64,000 nt of DNA from Vibrio gallaecicus (GTDB lineage: Bacteria; Pseudomonadota; Gammaproteobacteria; Enterobacterales; Vibrionaceae): the NCBI RefSeq assembly GCF_024347495.1, contig NZ_AP025490.1, forward strand, positions 2,790,001-2,854,000, written 5' to 3'. The stretch's first letter is position 1, and every line of letters starts with the position of its first letter. A model generated the notes under the pieces. It was not told the DNA's origin. It did not search any database and saw only the letters and a program-made list of their open reading frames with translations. The position numbers were made by a program, and so were the translations under genes. Of the stretch, positions 38,741 through 49,763 are shown in pieces.

Positions 38741-39343
38741 TTAAATATTTAAGAAAGCGAGGATTTGCTCTGGGTAACGTTCAAAGTTAACAAAGCTATG
38801 ATCGCCACCTTGCTCTACTGTTTGTTTTGAACCTTGATACTTATCTACGGCTTGTCGGTAATCAAGCACTTCGTCTTCAACTTGTTGTAACAGCCAAAAG
38901 TCATTCACATCGTTCAACGTTTTAACTTCTAATGCTTTCAGCTCATCAATATGTTTTGGCTCTAACAGGTATTTTTCATGAGTATACGGGTTTTCTTGTT
39001 CACCCAAATAATCAGCCAAAAGCTCATAAGGCTTAACTGCTGGGTTTACTACAACAGCTTTAAAGCCATACTGGGCATTAAGCCAAGTGGAAAGGTAACC
39101 ACCTAAAGAGCTGCCTACTAATGCTATTTGATAATCATTTTTGTATTGCTCAACTACCCCTTGCAGGTGAAGTGCGGCTTGCTGGGGAAAACTAGGAAGT
39201 TGAGGCGTTAATACTTTCACGTCAGTGCGGTGCGTTGCACAATAATCTCTCATTACGTTCGCTTTATGCGACAAAGATGAGCTATTAAAACCATGGATAT
39301 ACAAAAGAAGTGATGGTTTTTTATCAGCTGACGGTACTGGCAT
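38741..39343 (-). CDS. yqiA: YqiA, alpha/beta-hydrolase esterase
   Basis: 200 residues (E. coli 193). N-terminal LLYIHGFNSSSLSHKA (oxyanion region) near 12-27, the nucleophile elbow GSSLGGYLSTW near 76-86, and C-terminal GGDHSFVNFE with catalytic His near 180. An acyl-CoA/short-chain esterase in E. coli of unclear physiological role. Follows cpdA by two bases in the nudF-yqiB-cpdA-yqiA string, conserved with enterics. Confidence 0.92.
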   Translation of the reverse strand: MPVPSADKKPSLLLYIHGFNSSSLSHKANVMRDYCATHRTDVKVLTPQLPSFPQQAALHLQGVVEQYKNDYQIALVGSSLGGYLSTWLNAQYGFKAVVVNPAVKPYELLADYLGEQENPYTHEKYLLEPKHIDELKALEVKTLNDVNDFWLLQQVEDEVLDYRQAVDKYQGSKQTVEQGGDHSFVNFERYPEQILAFLNI

Positions 39344-39345
39344 GT

Positions 39346-40170
39346 CTAATAACCTTCTGCATTGAAATCAGGGGAGAAGCTCCCATTAGGTAAACGCTTA
39401 ACCTGAGTTTCAACATCTCCGTCTTCTTTCAAAGTCAGCTCCCTCCAACCAGGGGTTAGAGTATCTAACGCAAAATCATCAGAATTAGGCTTAAACTGAA
39501 CGCAGGTTGATGGCGTTGCCATGACTTGCACACCAAAATGCTCACGGTTCATGTCTTGATGAACATGACCACAGAGAATTGCGCGAACATTAGAATGCTT
39601 GTTTACTACATCCCAAAATTGCTCAGAGTCTTTTAATGAGTGTTGATCAAGCCAAGCACTACCCACTAAAAGTGGGTGATGATGCAAAAGCACGAGAGTA
39701 TGACGAGCAGAGTGTTCTGAAAGCTTGGTATCTAATAACTCAAGTTGTTGATCGCTTAAACGACCATGCGGAACGCCTACGACTTGTGAGTCAAGCATCA
39801 CCATTTGCCAATGCTCACCAAGTAATACATGGTCAACACATTGGATTTGAGGAGAAGGTAATACACTACTCATATTAGGTTTAAAGTCATGATTACCAGG
39901 CAACCAGTAACAAGGCTTACTTAGTGGTTTGATTCCTGATTCAAACTTTTGGTACGATTCTTCACTGTGATCTTGAGAAATATCACCGGTTGCAAGAATC
40001 GCTTCAAAGTCAAAACTTTGCTCTAAGATCGCAGACACCACAGCATGAAAGCTGTCTTGTGTATTAATACTCAACAAACTGCCATTACTGGGCGCAAATA
40101 AGTGAGTATCAGTTAGCTGAACAAGCTTAATACTGTTGCCATCAAATTTTGAAGTGCGTGATAAATTCAA
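39346..40170 (-). CDS. cpdA: CpdA, 3',5'-cyclic-AMP phosphodiesterase
   Basis: 274 residues (E. coli 275). Calcineurin-like metallophosphatase motifs: QLTDTHLF near 18-25, ATGDISQD near 60-67, LPGNHDFKP near 93-101, LHHHPL near 162-167, and CGHVHQD near 200-206. Hydrolyses cAMP with Fe/Mn, so it damps CRP signalling. In its usual position before yqiA. Confidence 0.95.
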   Translation of the reverse strand: MNLSRTSKFDGNSIKLVQLTDTHLFAPSNGSLLSINTQDSFHAVVSAILEQSFDFEAILATGDISQDHSEESYQKFESGIKPLSKPCYWLPGNHDFKPNMSSVLPSPQIQCVDHVLLGEHWQMVMLDSQVVGVPHGRLSDQQLELLDTKLSEHSARHTLVLLHHHPLLVGSAWLDQHSLKDSEQFWDVVNKHSNVRAILCGHVHQDMNREHFGVQVMATPSTCVQFKPNSDDFALDTLTPGWRELTLKEDGDVETQVKRLPNGSFSPDFNAEGY

Positions 40171-40226
40171 AATAACAAATCCAGATACATTACTGTGTAA
40201 ACTTTACAATTGCTCTTAAAATAGCG

Positions 40227-40670
40227 TTATGAAAATGAGAGTGGTATGCGACTAATACCCGTTTTTAAACAGAACGTTAACCAATCACCAAGGAACTTAT
40301 TAAGCTGATACTTTTCATCTTTTTGCATGAGTTTTGCGTTGGGATAGTCATAGCGCGCTTTTACTCTTGAAAAGTGCCCACTAGAACACACTTCTGCAAC
40401 CCTAGCATCGTGATATAGCCTGACAGACATTTTAGGCAAAGGGAATACTGGCGTCTCATCACTCTGACATATATCTATTAATGTGGTGTATTTTGTGACC
40501 TCATTCACTGTCAGTTGATACACCATATTAACAGCTTGATAACAGCGAACATCTCCCACCTTGTGTCCCACCGGTAACAAGGCGTTCAACTTGGCATAAT
40601 TTGTTTCATACACACGCATCAATTCTGCAAGATCAACGTGGTAAGGTTTCTTCGCTGCTATATTTGTCAT
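40227..40670 (-). CDS. yqiB: YqiB, DUF1249 family protein
   Basis: 147 residues (E. coli YqiB 140). Contains HVDLAELMRVYETNYAKL near 11-28, and RLYHDARVAEVC and ARYDYPNAKLMQKDEKYQLN near 105-130, typical of DUF1249. The function is not established. It begins four bases after nudF and is read in the same operon. Confidence 0.9.
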   Translation of the reverse strand: MTNIAAKKPYHVDLAELMRVYETNYAKLNALLPVGHKVGDVRCYQAVNMVYQLTVNEVTKYTTLIDICQSDETPVFPLPKMSVRLYHDARVAEVCSSGHFSRVKARYDYPNAKLMQKDEKYQLNKFLGDWLTFCLKTGISRIPLSFS

Positions 40671-40674
40671 TACT

Positions 40675-41304
40675 TTACTCTTTCCACTGTGATTGTAGAT
40701 CTAAGTAGTTTAGCTGCAGCCATTGCATCGCAATGATTGTGGCACCATTCGCAAATTTACCGTCTTTCACATATTGGTAAGCTTGCTCTCGTTTCATTAC
40801 CTGAACTCGAATGTCTTCACCTTCATAGTCTAACCCATGAACGCCTTTCGCTAATGAAGAATCCACTTGCCCAACAAAAACGTCTAGCTTTTCAGAGCAA
40901 CCTCCTGAAGATGGGTAATACGAAGTAATTGGTAACACCTTCTTCACCTCTAAACCCGCTTCTTCTAAAGCTTCTCTTCTTGCAACATTTTCAGCAGTTT
41001 CATCGGTATCAATAATTCCCGCTACGATTTCAAGCTGCCATGGATTTTCATGTTCTAAAGCACCTACTCGAATTTGTTCTATAATCACAACTTCATCACG
41101 AATAGGATCATATGGAACCAATGCAGCCGCATGACCACGCTCGAACATTTCACGTTCGATGGGCTGACTCCAACCGCCTTCAAACAATCGATGCTTGAAG
41201 GTGTATTTTACCATTTTGAAAAAACCACGGAACAATGTCTTTTTTGAGATTATTTCGACATCTTGTGGAGTAAATTCATTTGCTGGATTGTCATTGCTTT
41301 GCAT
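40675..41304 (-). CDS. nudF: ADP-ribose pyrophosphatase NudF
   Basis: 209 residues from ATG 41304 (E. coli 209). The Nudix box GX5EX7REUXEEXGU is visible as GIIDTDETAENVARREALEE near 95-114. The N-terminal dimerisation part contains SKKTLFRGFFKMVKYTF. Hydrolyses ADP-ribose to AMP and ribose-5-phosphate. GAGG lies seven bases before the ATG; an in-frame GTG at 41316 overlaps this Shine-Dalgarno and is rejected. First gene of nudF-yqiB-cpdA-yqiA, divergent from tolC. Confidence 0.94.
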   Translation of the reverse strand: MQSNDNPANEFTPQDVEIISKKTLFRGFFKMVKYTFKHRLFEGGWSQPIEREMFERGHAAALVPYDPIRDEVVIIEQIRVGALEHENPWQLEIVAGIIDTDETAENVARREALEEAGLEVKKVLPITSYYPSSGGCSEKLDVFVGQVDSSLAKGVHGLDYEGEDIRVQVMKREQAYQYVKDGKFANGATIIAMQWLQLNYLDLQSQWKE

Positions 41305-41531
41305 TTGATACCTCACTCAGTGGTTTTATAGTTTACTCATTGTCATCGATAACTACCAAGGATATGGCTCAACTTTTTATACAAAAGTTATAACAATAGT
41401 TAAATTCCCAAAAAATATATTGCACAAGTGGATAATTAAAGGTAAAAAAGTGCAAATTTTCGAGTAAATTACCACCAAGTTGAGTTAAACTCTTGAGAAG
41501 AAACCTTATTTATAAAGGCAGGAATAGGAAA

Positions 41532-42839
41532 ATGAAGAAACTGCTTCCACTACTTATCAGTGCAGCAATTGGTAGCCTTAGTACATCAGCGTTTGCTGAT
41601 TCACTAGCTGAAGTTTATGACCTAGCAAAGCAGAATGATCCGCAACTTCTACGTTCAGCGGCTCAACGTGACGCTGCCTTTGAAGCTGTAACTTCAAGCC
41701 GCAGTACTTTGCTTCCACAAATCAATTTAACGGCTAACTACGATATCAATCGTGGTGAGCGTAATAGTCTTGATAACGATAGTAATGTTTGGGGTGCAGC
41801 AATTGGCTTCACACAAGAACTTTACCAACGTTCTTCATGGATCACTCTAGATTCAGCAGAGAAAACAGCTCGTCAAGCCGATTCATCTTACGCGGCAACA
41901 CAGCAGGCTTTAATCCTTCGAGTAGCAACGGCATACTTTGAAGTATTACGTTCTCAAGATAACTTAGAGTTTGTTCGTGCAGAAAAAGCAGCGGTAGCTC
42001 GACAGTTAGAGCAAACTAAGCAACGTTTTGAAGTTGGTCTATCTGCTATTACTGATGTGCATGATGCACAAGCTCAGTTTGATGGTGTACTTGCCGATGA
42101 AGTTCTTGCTGAAAATACGCTAGTCAATAACTATGAAGGTCTTCGTGAAATTACAGGTCAAGAGCACTCTAACCTGAACATTTTAGATACTGACCGCTTC
42201 TCAGCAAGTAAAACTGCTGAGTCTGCTACAGCGTTAGTAGAACAAGCTCAAGAGAAGAACTTAAGCTTGTTGGCTTCTCGTATTTCTCAAGACATTGCGA
42301 AAGACAACATTGCATTAGCTGACTCTGGTCACCTGCCAAGCCTAACTTTAGATGGTAGCTACTCACTTGCTGATCAATCAAGCAGTCCAAATGACTATGA
42401 TCAAGACAACTTAAACCTAGGTTTAAACTTGGTAGTGCCTCTATACACGGGTGGTAATACAACATCTCTATCTAAACAAGCTGAATACAACTATGTTGCA
42501 GCAAGTGAAGACTTAGAAGCGACTTACCGCTCTGTAGTAAAAGATGTTCGTGCATTTAATAACAACATCAGCGCATCAATTGGCGCACTACGCGCTTATG
42601 AGCAGTCTGTAGTTTCAGCTCAATCGGCTCTTGAAGCGACTGAAGCTGGTTTTGATGTAGGTACTCGTACTATTGTTGACGTATTAGATTCGACTCGTCG
42701 TCTTTACGATGCAAACAAAAACCTTTCTGATGCTCGTTACAACTACATCTTAAGCGTACTTCAACTTCGTCAAGCAGTTGGTACATTAAGCGAACAAGAC
42801 ATTGTAGATGTAAACGCAGGTCTTAAAGCTGCAAGCTAA
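41532..42839 (+). CDS. tolC: TolC, outer-membrane efflux channel
   Basis: 435 residues. Signal peptide (cleavage after SAFA, about residue 22), then two repeats of the OEP fold: SLAEVYDLAKQNDPQLL near 24-40 and a second starting near ATALVEQAQEKNLSLLASR. Forms the trimeric outer-membrane duct for tripartite efflux and type I secretion. Start chosen at 41532 (AGGAAT.GGA upstream); the longer frame from 41493 would precede the signal peptide. It is divergent from nudF, the enterobacterial arrangement. Confidence 0.95.
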   Translation: MKKLLPLLISAAIGSLSTSAFADSLAEVYDLAKQNDPQLLRSAAQRDAAFEAVTSSRSTLLPQINLTANYDINRGERNSLDNDSNVWGAAIGFTQELYQRSSWITLDSAEKTARQADSSYAATQQALILRVATAYFEVLRSQDNLEFVRAEKAAVARQLEQTKQRFEVGLSAITDVHDAQAQFDGVLADEVLAENTLVNNYEGLREITGQEHSNLNILDTDRFSASKTAESATALVEQAQEKNLSLLASRISQDIAKDNIALADSGHLPSLTLDGSYSLADQSSSPNDYDQDNLNLGLNLVVPLYTGGNTTSLSKQAEYNYVAASEDLEATYRSVVKDVRAFNNNISASIGALRAYEQSVVSAQSALEATEAGFDVGTRTIVDVLDSTRRLYDANKNLSDARYNYILSVLQLRQAVGTLSEQDIVDVNAGLKAAS

Positions 42840-42880
42840 ATTAGCTTATCGGGAGTCATTTCTCGGTAAAACCTAAAAAC

Positions 42881-42912
42881 AAAAATGCCGCTCAATAAGC
42901 GGCATTTTTATT
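42881..42912. terminator. Bidirectional terminator between tolC and hldE
   Basis: AAAAATGCCGCT-CAATA-AGCGGCATTTTT, serving the convergent genes. Confidence 0.9.
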
Positions 42913-42995
42913 GCTTTTGATTAATCACCAGAAGAAAAATATTTTATATCGAGTGAGTGATTTATCAGGGGTAACGCCTTATCGCAATTGACGAT

Positions 42996-44426
42996 TTAGC
43001 CTCTACCACCTTTGATCGCTTCTATGATTTCAGTTGTTGAACAACCGTCTTCAAAGTTTAGAACCTTCACTTCGCCACCAGCAGCAATCACTTCTTCACC
43101 ACCAGCAATCTCTTCCGGTTTGTAATCACCACCTTTTACTAAAATGCTTGGCAGTACTTTTGAGATCAAACGTTGAGGGGTATCTTCAGAGAATGGAACC
43201 ACCCAATCAACGGCACCTAAACCCGCTAATACCGCCATACGGCGATCAGTTGGATTAATTGGACGAGTTGGACCTTTCAAACGTTTAACTGAATCATCAG
43301 TGTTCACAGCGACAATTAATCGGTCACCTAGTTCAGCAGCATGGTTCATGTAAGAAACATGGCCCGCGTGTAAGATATCAAAGCAACCATTTGTCATGAC
43401 GACTTTTTCGCCTTTCGCTCGAGCGCGTTTTACCGCTTCAACAAGCGCAGACTCAGAAATCACACCGAAATCAGTATCTTGGCTTCCGTGAATAGCTTCT
43501 GCTAATTCAATGATTGATAACGTTGATGTACCTAGCTTACCAACCACAACACCTGCGGCCGCATTCGCTAATGCACATGCTTCATCTAATGCTTTACCCG
43601 CAGCAACCGAAGCTGCAAGTACTGAAATAACGGTATCACCCGCGCCAGTTACGTCATACACTTCTTTTGCTAATGTTGGCAGATGGAAAGGTTCTTGTCC
43701 TTTACGTAGCAAAGTCATGCCATGCTCACTGCGAGTGACGAGTAGCGCTTCAAAATCAAACTCTTCAATTAAAGCTAAGCCTTTTTCGATAAGTTCTTCT
43801 TCTGATTTTACTTTACCTGCAACAAGCTCAAATTCAGCCATATTTGGCGTTAATAGAGTTGCGCCACGGTAGCGCTCAAAATCGGCACCTTTAGGGTCGA
43901 TGAAAACAGGAACATTAGCCGCGCGCGCTTTTTGGATAAATTGCTGAACATGCTCTAAAGCACCTTTTGCGTAATCCGATAAGATCACAGAACGAACATT
44001 AGGTAATGCCTGCTCCATACGAGAAAGCACTAGTTCTGGGTCTGTATTCTCGAACTTATCTTCAAAATCTAGACGAATTAATTGCTGACCACGGCTCATC
44101 ACGCGTAATTTCGTGATCGTTGGGTAATCTTTTAATTCAACAAAGTCACATTTCACTTTCAACGAACTTAATGTGTCTTTTAAAACTTGTGCAGGTTCAT
44201 CAACACCCGTTAAACCAACGATATGCGCATAGCCACCTAGCGAAGCAATATTCATTGCCACATTGGCAGCACCGCCAGGACGCTCTTCGTTATTTTCTAC
44301 TTTTACAACAGGTACTGGCGCTTCAGGTGAAATGCGCCCTGTTGGACCATACCAATAGCGGTCTAGCATTACATCACCGACAATTAGAACGCCTGATTGG
44401 CTGTAGTCAGGTAGAATTGGTTTCAT
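42996..44426 (-). CDS. hldE: HldE, bifunctional heptose kinase/adenylyltransferase
   Basis: 476 residues (E. coli 477). The N-terminal PfkB-type kinase domain (about 1-318) has [17 protein letters not shown] and the ATP motif [13 protein letters not shown] near 262-274. The C-terminal cytidylyltransferase-type domain has [16 protein letters not shown] near 346-361 (HxGH). Makes ADP-glycero-manno-heptose for the LPS inner core. Lies 86 bp after glnE in the order glnE-hldE. Confidence 0.96.
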   Translation of the reverse strand: MKPILPDYSQSGVLIVGDVMLDRYWYGPTGRISPEAPVPVVKVENNEERPGGAANVAMNIASLGGYAHIVGLTGVDEPAQVLKDTLSSLKVKCDFVELKDYPTITKLRVMSRGQQLIRLDFEDKFENTDPELVLSRMEQALPNVRSVILSDYAKGALEHVQQFIQKARAANVPVFIDPKGADFERYRGATLLTPNMAEFELVAGKVKSEEELIEKGLALIEEFDFEALLVTRSEHGMTLLRKGQEPFHLPTLAKEVYDVTGAGDTVISVLAASVAAGKALDEACALANAAAGVVVGKLGTSTLSIIELAEAIHGSQDTDFGVISESALVEAVKRARAKGEKVVMTNGCFDILHAGHVSYMNHAAELGDRLIVAVNTDDSVKRLKGPTRPINPTDRRMAVLAGLGAVDWVVPFSEDTPQRLISKVLPSILVKGGDYKPEEIAGGEEVIAAGGEVKVLNFEDGCSTTEIIEAIKGGRG

Positions 44427-44512
44427 TGTGGATCTCCAAAAATCATATCTGGATAGAGTTTAGCACACTGATTACAGCGGCTAAACCATAGAAAAATTTG
44501 ATAAAAGTGTGG

Positions 44513-47374
44513 TTAATCAACCATCCATTCTTGCCATGCTTGCTTCACCGCTTCCCTTTCTTGTGGGAATTTATCTATCGCGACATCGGCATCTAAGTTA
44601 AGTAAATTACGATGGTGGATTTCATCTCGTAAAGTAGTGTACGCATTCGTTAATGCTAAGCCTTGTGCTTCTTCCATAATGCCTTGCGATAACATGCTTT
44701 CAAAAACTCGGACATTGTCACACCAACGAGTTAATTTCGGTTTTTCATGGCTATAACGCAGCACTAAATATTGGGCTAAGAACTCAATATCCGTAATACC
44801 ACCAGCATCTTGCTTAAGCATAAATCGGTCTGATTTCTTTCCACCTAAATGCCCACGCATTTTTTCACGCATATCTACGACATCTTTCTTGAGCTTCTCT
44901 TCATCTCGATCAAGGCACAACACTTCATGGCGAGTTTTGTTAAACGCCTCAGCAAGCTGCCCATCACCATAAATCATTCGAGCGCGAGTCAGGGCTTGGT
45001 GCTCCCAGGTCCATGCATCATTATGCTGATATTCATCAAAAGCATCCGTAGGACTAACCAGTAAACCCGAAACACCAGAAGGGCGTAGACGTGTATCGAT
45101 CTCGTATAAGATCCCTGAAGCGGTTCGAGTGGAGAATATGTGAATAATTCGCTGTGCAAGTCTCAAGTAAAATTGACGACCATCAATCTCTTTTTTACCG
45201 TCAGTGTATACATTCACAGGGCAATCGTGCATGAACACAATATCAAGATCAGAGTTGTACCCTAATTCCCAACCGCCTACTTTTCCGTAACCGACTACAG
45301 CAAAACCTCGACCCTCTCGATCTTTAATATGGGTAGGCTCTCCGAATTTAGCGGCAACTTGTAGCCAAGCTTGATTGATCCCTGCTTCTACAATGGCTTC
45401 AGCTAAATAAGTTAAGTGATCACTCACTTTCATTACTGGTAGAACCCCTGCAATGTCAGCCGCAGCAATACGCAAAATACAGGTTTGCTTGAATTGACGT
45501 AGCCCTTCCATTTGCTGTTCCATATCGTCTTCTGGAATACGAGCAAGGTAATCACGCAATTCTGTTTTGTAAGACTCTAAAGGAACTGGGTTATACAGTT
45601 GCTGAGGATCGATCAACTCATCGAGCAAAATCGGGTAACGCCCAAGTTGCTCTGAAATCATTGGGCTTGCAGTACATAACCGAACCAGCTGAGTCAGTGC
45701 AGCAGGGTGCTCATCTAGCAATTCTAAATATGTTGTACGCGTAACAATACGATGCAATAAATGCAGAACTCTTGATAGACCAAACTCGGCATCCTTGGCG
45801 GTATACAAAGCTTGGAAGACTTTTGGCATTAATCGATTTAGAACTTCCCTTCCGCGTGGACCTAAGGTTTTCTTGGCAAGATCGGCTTTGAATTGAATGA
45901 TTGTTTTCGCGGCTTCTGGTGGATTAGCGATTGCAATGTCATTTTCTAGTACATGTTCTATTACATCTGGCTTATGTGCCATGTCCCAGAGTTCCGAAAA
46001 ATGACTCGCAATGGGGTTTGCATCTTCTTCTTCAACACCAATGAGATCTTCAAAAACAATATGCACTTTAGCCATGTGGTTTCGCGTTTCTTCGATTAAA
46101 CCATCCCAATCTGAAAATTTCATTGCAACGGCTAATTGAAGCTGCTCTTGCTCACCATCAGGTAAAGTTTGAGTTTGCTTATCACCCATCGCTTGCAATA
46201 GGTTTTCAAGACGTCTTAGAAATAAATATGCCGAGCTCAAATGCTCAACTTCTTTTGATTCTAATAAGCCAAGCGTTTCGATGGCAGATAGTGTTTCGAG
46301 TAAACCACGACCTCGCAAGCTAGGTTCTCGCCCACCGCGAATAAGTTGAAATACTTGGGCAATAAATTCAATTTCTCGGATTCCACCAGGACCAAGTTTA
46401 ATATTGTTCGATAAACCACGGCGACGGACTTCGCTGCTGATCATTGATTTCATACGGCGCAAAGATTGAATGGCACTAAAATCAATATAACGGCGGAATA
46501 CGAACGGGCGCAGCATTTGGCGAAGCTCTTGATATTCAGGGTACATTTCACTGCCCATCACTCTGGCTTTAACCATCGCGTAGCGTTCCCAGTCACGTCC
46601 TTGTTCTTGGTAGTAATCTTCAAGCGCGGCATAGCTCATCACGAGTGGTCCACTCTCACCGAACGGTCTTAAGCGCATATCTACACGATAACAAAAGCCA
46701 TCAAAGGTGTGCTGATCAAGCGCCTTAATGAGTCTTTGCCCTAATCGAGTAAAGAACTGTGCATTTGCAATACTGCGCCTCGCACCCTGCGTTTCCCCAT
46801 TTTCAGGGTAGGTAAATATCAAATCAATATCCGATGAGAAATTCAGTTCACCACCACCAAGTTTTCCCATACCAATAATAAGCATGGGTTGCGGCTCACC
46901 TTCACTATTACATGGAGTGCCCCACTCTTGACAGCAGATGTCATATTGCCATTGATAGGTTTCAAAGATCATCGCTTCAGCAAGCATCGACAGATGAGAT
47001 AAGCTCTCTTCTAACTTCCATGACGCTGTAAAATCTTGCCATGCAATATAAGTCATCTCTCGGTTTCGGAATTGACGTAAAACTCGTTGCCCACTCATTT
47101 CATCGCGGCATTCAGACAGTAAGCCCGCTAGTTTTGCTCGGTACTGAGCTGATCTTTCATTCCCACTAGTTGAGGCATCCAACATCGCTGGCAACTGCTG
47201 ACAAAGTTCTTCATCTCGCTGTAAACAATCACCAATAAATGAACTCAAGCCTAAAACATAAGTCAGCTCATCAAGTCGCTCTGGTGACCATTGTTCAATA
47301 TGTTCTTTTTGATGATCATATAAGCTCTCTAATGCGGACTGAGCATAAGGTACGAGTTGAGAAGGTAATTGCAT
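44513..47374 (-). CDS. glnE: GlnE, glutamine synthetase adenylyltransferase/deadenylase
   Basis: 953 residues (E. coli 946). Two nucleotidyltransferase domains, each with GxG...[22 protein letters not shown] near 167-186 (deadenylase half) and [20 protein letters not shown] near 690-709 (adenylylase half), each followed by an RLRP loop. Adjusts glutamine synthetase activity in response to PII and glutamine. The gap before it contains three 21-bp-spaced repeats. Confidence 0.96.
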   Translation of the reverse strand: MQLPSQLVPYAQSALESLYDHQKEHIEQWSPERLDELTYVLGLSSFIGDCLQRDEELCQQLPAMLDASTSGNERSAQYRAKLAGLLSECRDEMSGQRVLRQFRNREMTYIAWQDFTASWKLEESLSHLSMLAEAMIFETYQWQYDICCQEWGTPCNSEGEPQPMLIIGMGKLGGGELNFSSDIDLIFTYPENGETQGARRSIANAQFFTRLGQRLIKALDQHTFDGFCYRVDMRLRPFGESGPLVMSYAALEDYYQEQGRDWERYAMVKARVMGSEMYPEYQELRQMLRPFVFRRYIDFSAIQSLRRMKSMISSEVRRRGLSNNIKLGPGGIREIEFIAQVFQLIRGGREPSLRGRGLLETLSAIETLGLLESKEVEHLSSAYLFLRRLENLLQAMGDKQTQTLPDGEQEQLQLAVAMKFSDWDGLIEETRNHMAKVHIVFEDLIGVEEEDANPIASHFSELWDMAHKPDVIEHVLENDIAIANPPEAAKTIIQFKADLAKKTLGPRGREVLNRLMPKVFQALYTAKDAEFGLSRVLHLLHRIVTRTTYLELLDEHPAALTQLVRLCTASPMISEQLGRYPILLDELIDPQQLYNPVPLESYKTELRDYLARIPEDDMEQQMEGLRQFKQTCILRIAAADIAGVLPVMKVSDHLTYLAEAIVEAGINQAWLQVAAKFGEPTHIKDREGRGFAVVGYGKVGGWELGYNSDLDIVFMHDCPVNVYTDGKKEIDGRQFYLRLAQRIIHIFSTRTASGILYEIDTRLRPSGVSGLLVSPTDAFDEYQHNDAWTWEHQALTRARMIYGDGQLAEAFNKTRHEVLCLDRDEEKLKKDVVDMREKMRGHLGGKKSDRFMLKQDAGGITDIEFLAQYLVLRYSHEKPKLTRWCDNVRVFESMLSQGIMEEAQGLALTNAYTTLRDEIHHRNLLNLDADVAIDKFPQEREAVKQAWQEWMVD

Positions 47375-47465
47375 GAGTCTTCCTTGTATTAAACCGATGA
47401 CTGACTTGACCTAAACTTTGTCTATTTAGGATTACTGTGTTTTTCTTCCGAGCGAGTTTTATTTA

Positions 47466-47516
47466 TATCAAACTCTTTGAGATTTGTATCAAACTCATCT
47501 TTGTTTGTATCAAACT
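47466..47516. repeat. Three TATCAAACT repeats at an exact 21-bp period upstream of glnE
   Basis: TATCAAACT begins at 47466, 47487 and 47508; the second and third copies are preceded by TTTG. The spacing is two helical turns, so bound protein would lie on one face. About 92-142 bp upstream of the glnE start and just before the terminator of the MCP gene. Not a known repeat family to me. Confidence 0.75.
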
Positions 47517-47524
47517 TCAGCCAA

Positions 47525-47562
47525 TAAAAAACGCCCACATCAACAATGCGGGCGTTTTAATT
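47525..47562 (-). terminator. Rho-independent terminator after the MCP gene
   Basis: In minus sense AAAACGCCC-N13-GGGCGTTTT followed by a short U run. It also allows weak plus-strand reading. Confidence 0.8.
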
Positions 47563-47606
47563 TATCTATTCTAAATATCGACACCTAAGAAGGCTGTGGC
47601 ATTCCA

Positions 47607-48863
47607 TTACACTTTGAATTGCTTGATTTTACCATCCAATTCTTCAGCATTTGTTTGCATGATTTCAGAGGTTTCTAGTAGCTCACCGACTACGGTTACA
47701 GACGCTTCTACTAGCTCTCTTACGTTAGTAAGGTTAACGCTCATTTCTTCAGCCACACTGCTTTGTTGACCTGCGGCCGTTGCAATTTGGAAGTTCATGT
47801 CATTTATTTGATTAACTTGCTCAACAATGCCATCAAGTTCAGAACCGGCATTGGTTACCAGCTCTACACCATCTGCAGCTTCAACTACACTTTTCTCCAT
47901 TAGTTCAACAGCTGAATTCGCACTATTTTGCAAATGAGTGATCATCTCTTGAATTTCAACAGTTGCTTGTTGCGTACGTTGAGCTAGGTTACGAACTTCA
48001 TCGGCTACAACCGCGAAACCACGACCAGCTTCACCCGCACGCGCAGCTTCAATAGCAGCATTCAATGCAAGTAAATTAGTTTGTTCTGAGATGCCTTGAA
48101 TAGTACCAACAACGCTTCCAATAGATTCTACGCGCTCTTCTACTTGGTTCACGGCACCTGCTGACGCTGAAATATCTGTAGATAGCTCGCTCATCTTCGT
48201 CACAGTACCTTGTACAAACTTCTGCCCCGTTACGGCTTGTGCTGATGCTTGCTCGGTTAGTGCTGAAGCATTCTGAGCATGGTCTGCTACTGTTTGTACA
48301 GTAGAAGTCATTTCACTCATTGCAGTCGCAAGCTGATCAATTTCATTGAATTCTTCTTGTGCCGAGTCTTTCGTTTCAGACATACTGATAGTCATTACTT
48401 CCGTCAGCGCTGATAATTCATCTGAAGAGCTAAGCTGAGTTTTAATCATGTCATGAAGTTGAACGCGAGTTTTTTCTAACTCACGAGCAACATCACCATA
48501 CTCATCTTTACAGTCCATACCAATAGGAACTGAAAGGTCTTTGCTTGCCATAACTTTAATTGCAGCGCTTAAGTACTGAGTTTGACGCAACATCACGTTA
48601 GCGGCCCCCATCAGCAGCACGATAAATACAGCAATCATAATTGCAGTTTGCCATGCCACCTGAACCAGGTAGGTTTCATAATGTTCTTGAGCAACTTGAG
48701 CGCTATTTGTGGCAGCAAGAAGCGCATCGTAGAATGTACTTGCATCCCACAATTGCTTAGCAATGATCAAAACCGTACTAAACACCATCAATACGATCAT
48801 TTTCGGAACGAGACGGGTATCCGAGATAATCCTTTCCCAAGGCTTAAAGGCCAGTTTTGTCAT
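47607..48863 (-). CDS. Methyl-accepting chemotaxis protein with a very short periplasmic loop
   Basis: 419 residues from ATG 48863 (GGAG eight bases upstream). TM1 at about 23-40, a loop of only some 30 residues, TM2 at about 68-88, a HAMP-like region, and the cytoplasmic signalling domain with the hairpin [20 protein letters not shown] and [18 protein letters not shown] (about 255-295). The small loop cannot hold a normal ligand domain, so it may sense membrane or intracellular state, or partner proteins. Ligand unknown. Divergent from a K+ channel gene; not part of the E. coli glnE neighbourhood. Confidence 0.9.
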   Translation of the reverse strand: MTKLAFKPWERIISDTRLVPKMIVLMVFSTVLIIAKQLWDASTFYDALLAATNSAQVAQEHYETYLVQVAWQTAIMIAVFIVLLMGAANVMLRQTQYLSAAIKVMASKDLSVPIGMDCKDEYGDVARELEKTRVQLHDMIKTQLSSSDELSALTEVMTISMSETKDSAQEEFNEIDQLATAMSEMTSTVQTVADHAQNASALTEQASAQAVTGQKFVQGTVTKMSELSTDISASAGAVNQVEERVESIGSVVGTIQGISEQTNLLALNAAIEAARAGEAGRGFAVVADEVRNLAQRTQQATVEIQEMITHLQNSANSAVELMEKSVVEAADGVELVTNAGSELDGIVEQVNQINDMNFQIATAAGQQSSVAEEMSVNLTNVRELVEASVTVVGELLETSEIMQTNAEELDGKIKQFKV

Positions 48864-48966
48864 TGTCACTTCTCCACTAAGTCTTATATATTAAAGTCTT
48901 TGCGTTAGTCGCAAGCACACTGTACAAAATTATAGTCATGCGCTATTTATTTCGAGCTTCATAAGA

Positions 48967-49716
48967 ATGTTAAATACTACCAAAGACACAGCAAAGCCGA
49001 TGAGCTTATTGTCACTTATACTCTCTTTCATAGCGTTATTTGTGATCTCTAGCTTGTTGTTTGCCCCAATCGATCATGAGACTCGACAAATACTTATCGG
49101 CCTCGACTTTATTATCTGTAGTATTTTTATCCTACAGCTCACCATTGATCTCTTTCGGGCAGATGACAAAGTCCAGTACCTAAAAGTCCACTGGATCGAT
49201 TTCATAGCCAGCTTGCCGCTCATTGAACCTCTGCGTTTCGCTCGAATCTTCCAGATCTTAAGAGTGATCCTGATATTAAGATCAGGAAAACGAGTATTTA
49301 GAAACCTGCTGAATAATAAGAAAGAAACAACACTAGCTTCTATTCTTTTACTGCTCGTGATATTGCTTACCATCGGTGCTGGAAGCATTCTATTACTTGA
49401 GCACAAAGACCCAAGTGCGAACATCACCACAGGGCAAGATGCCTTATGGTGGGCATTTGTTACTATATCAACCGTGGGTTATGGGGATCATTATCCCGTC
49501 ACAAGTTCGGGAAAATTGATCGCATCAATTGTAATTATTTGTGGTGTGGGTGTATTCGGTATGATCTCAGGGCTGATCACTTCACTCATCACCTCCCCCA
49601 ACAGACAAGAAAACCTGCAGGCTGAGAATAATGATAAAAATATAGAACTGATCATCAAGCAGCAACAAGCGATTTTAGAACGTCTGGATCAGCTCGAAAA
49701 ACAGATAAAAAAATAG
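48967..49716 (+). CDS. Six-helix voltage-gated-type potassium channel
   Basis: 249 residues. Helices S1-S4 near 12-105 with an Arg-containing S4 (RFARIFQILRVILILRSGKR, about 92-111), S5 near 122-142, pore helix and selectivity filter TISTVGYGDHYP near 165-176, S6 near 182-206, and a C-terminal coiled coil (about 215-249) likely for tetramerisation. Resembles small prokaryotic Kv channels such as KvAP-like proteins. Conducts K+; physiological role unknown. Ends in a terminator shared with the convergent ygiF. Confidence 0.88.
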   Translation: MLNTTKDTAKPMSLLSLILSFIALFVISSLLFAPIDHETRQILIGLDFIICSIFILQLTIDLFRADDKVQYLKVHWIDFIASLPLIEPLRFARIFQILRVILILRSGKRVFRNLLNNKKETTLASILLLLVILLTIGAGSILLLEHKDPSANITTGQDALWWAFVTISTVGYGDHYPVTSSGKLIASIVIICGVGVFGMISGLITSLITSPNRQENLQAENNDKNIELIIKQQQAILERLDQLEKQIKK

Positions 49717-49736
49717 GGCTTTCGCCCTATTCTTCT
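49712..49736. terminator. Bidirectional terminator between K+ channel and ygiF
   Basis: AATAGGGC-TTTC-GCCCTATT; overlaps the channel stop codon. A-rich left flank, T-rich right flank. Confidence 0.8.
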
Positions 49737-49763
49737 ATCTTGAACACTGATTTTCTCGATAAA

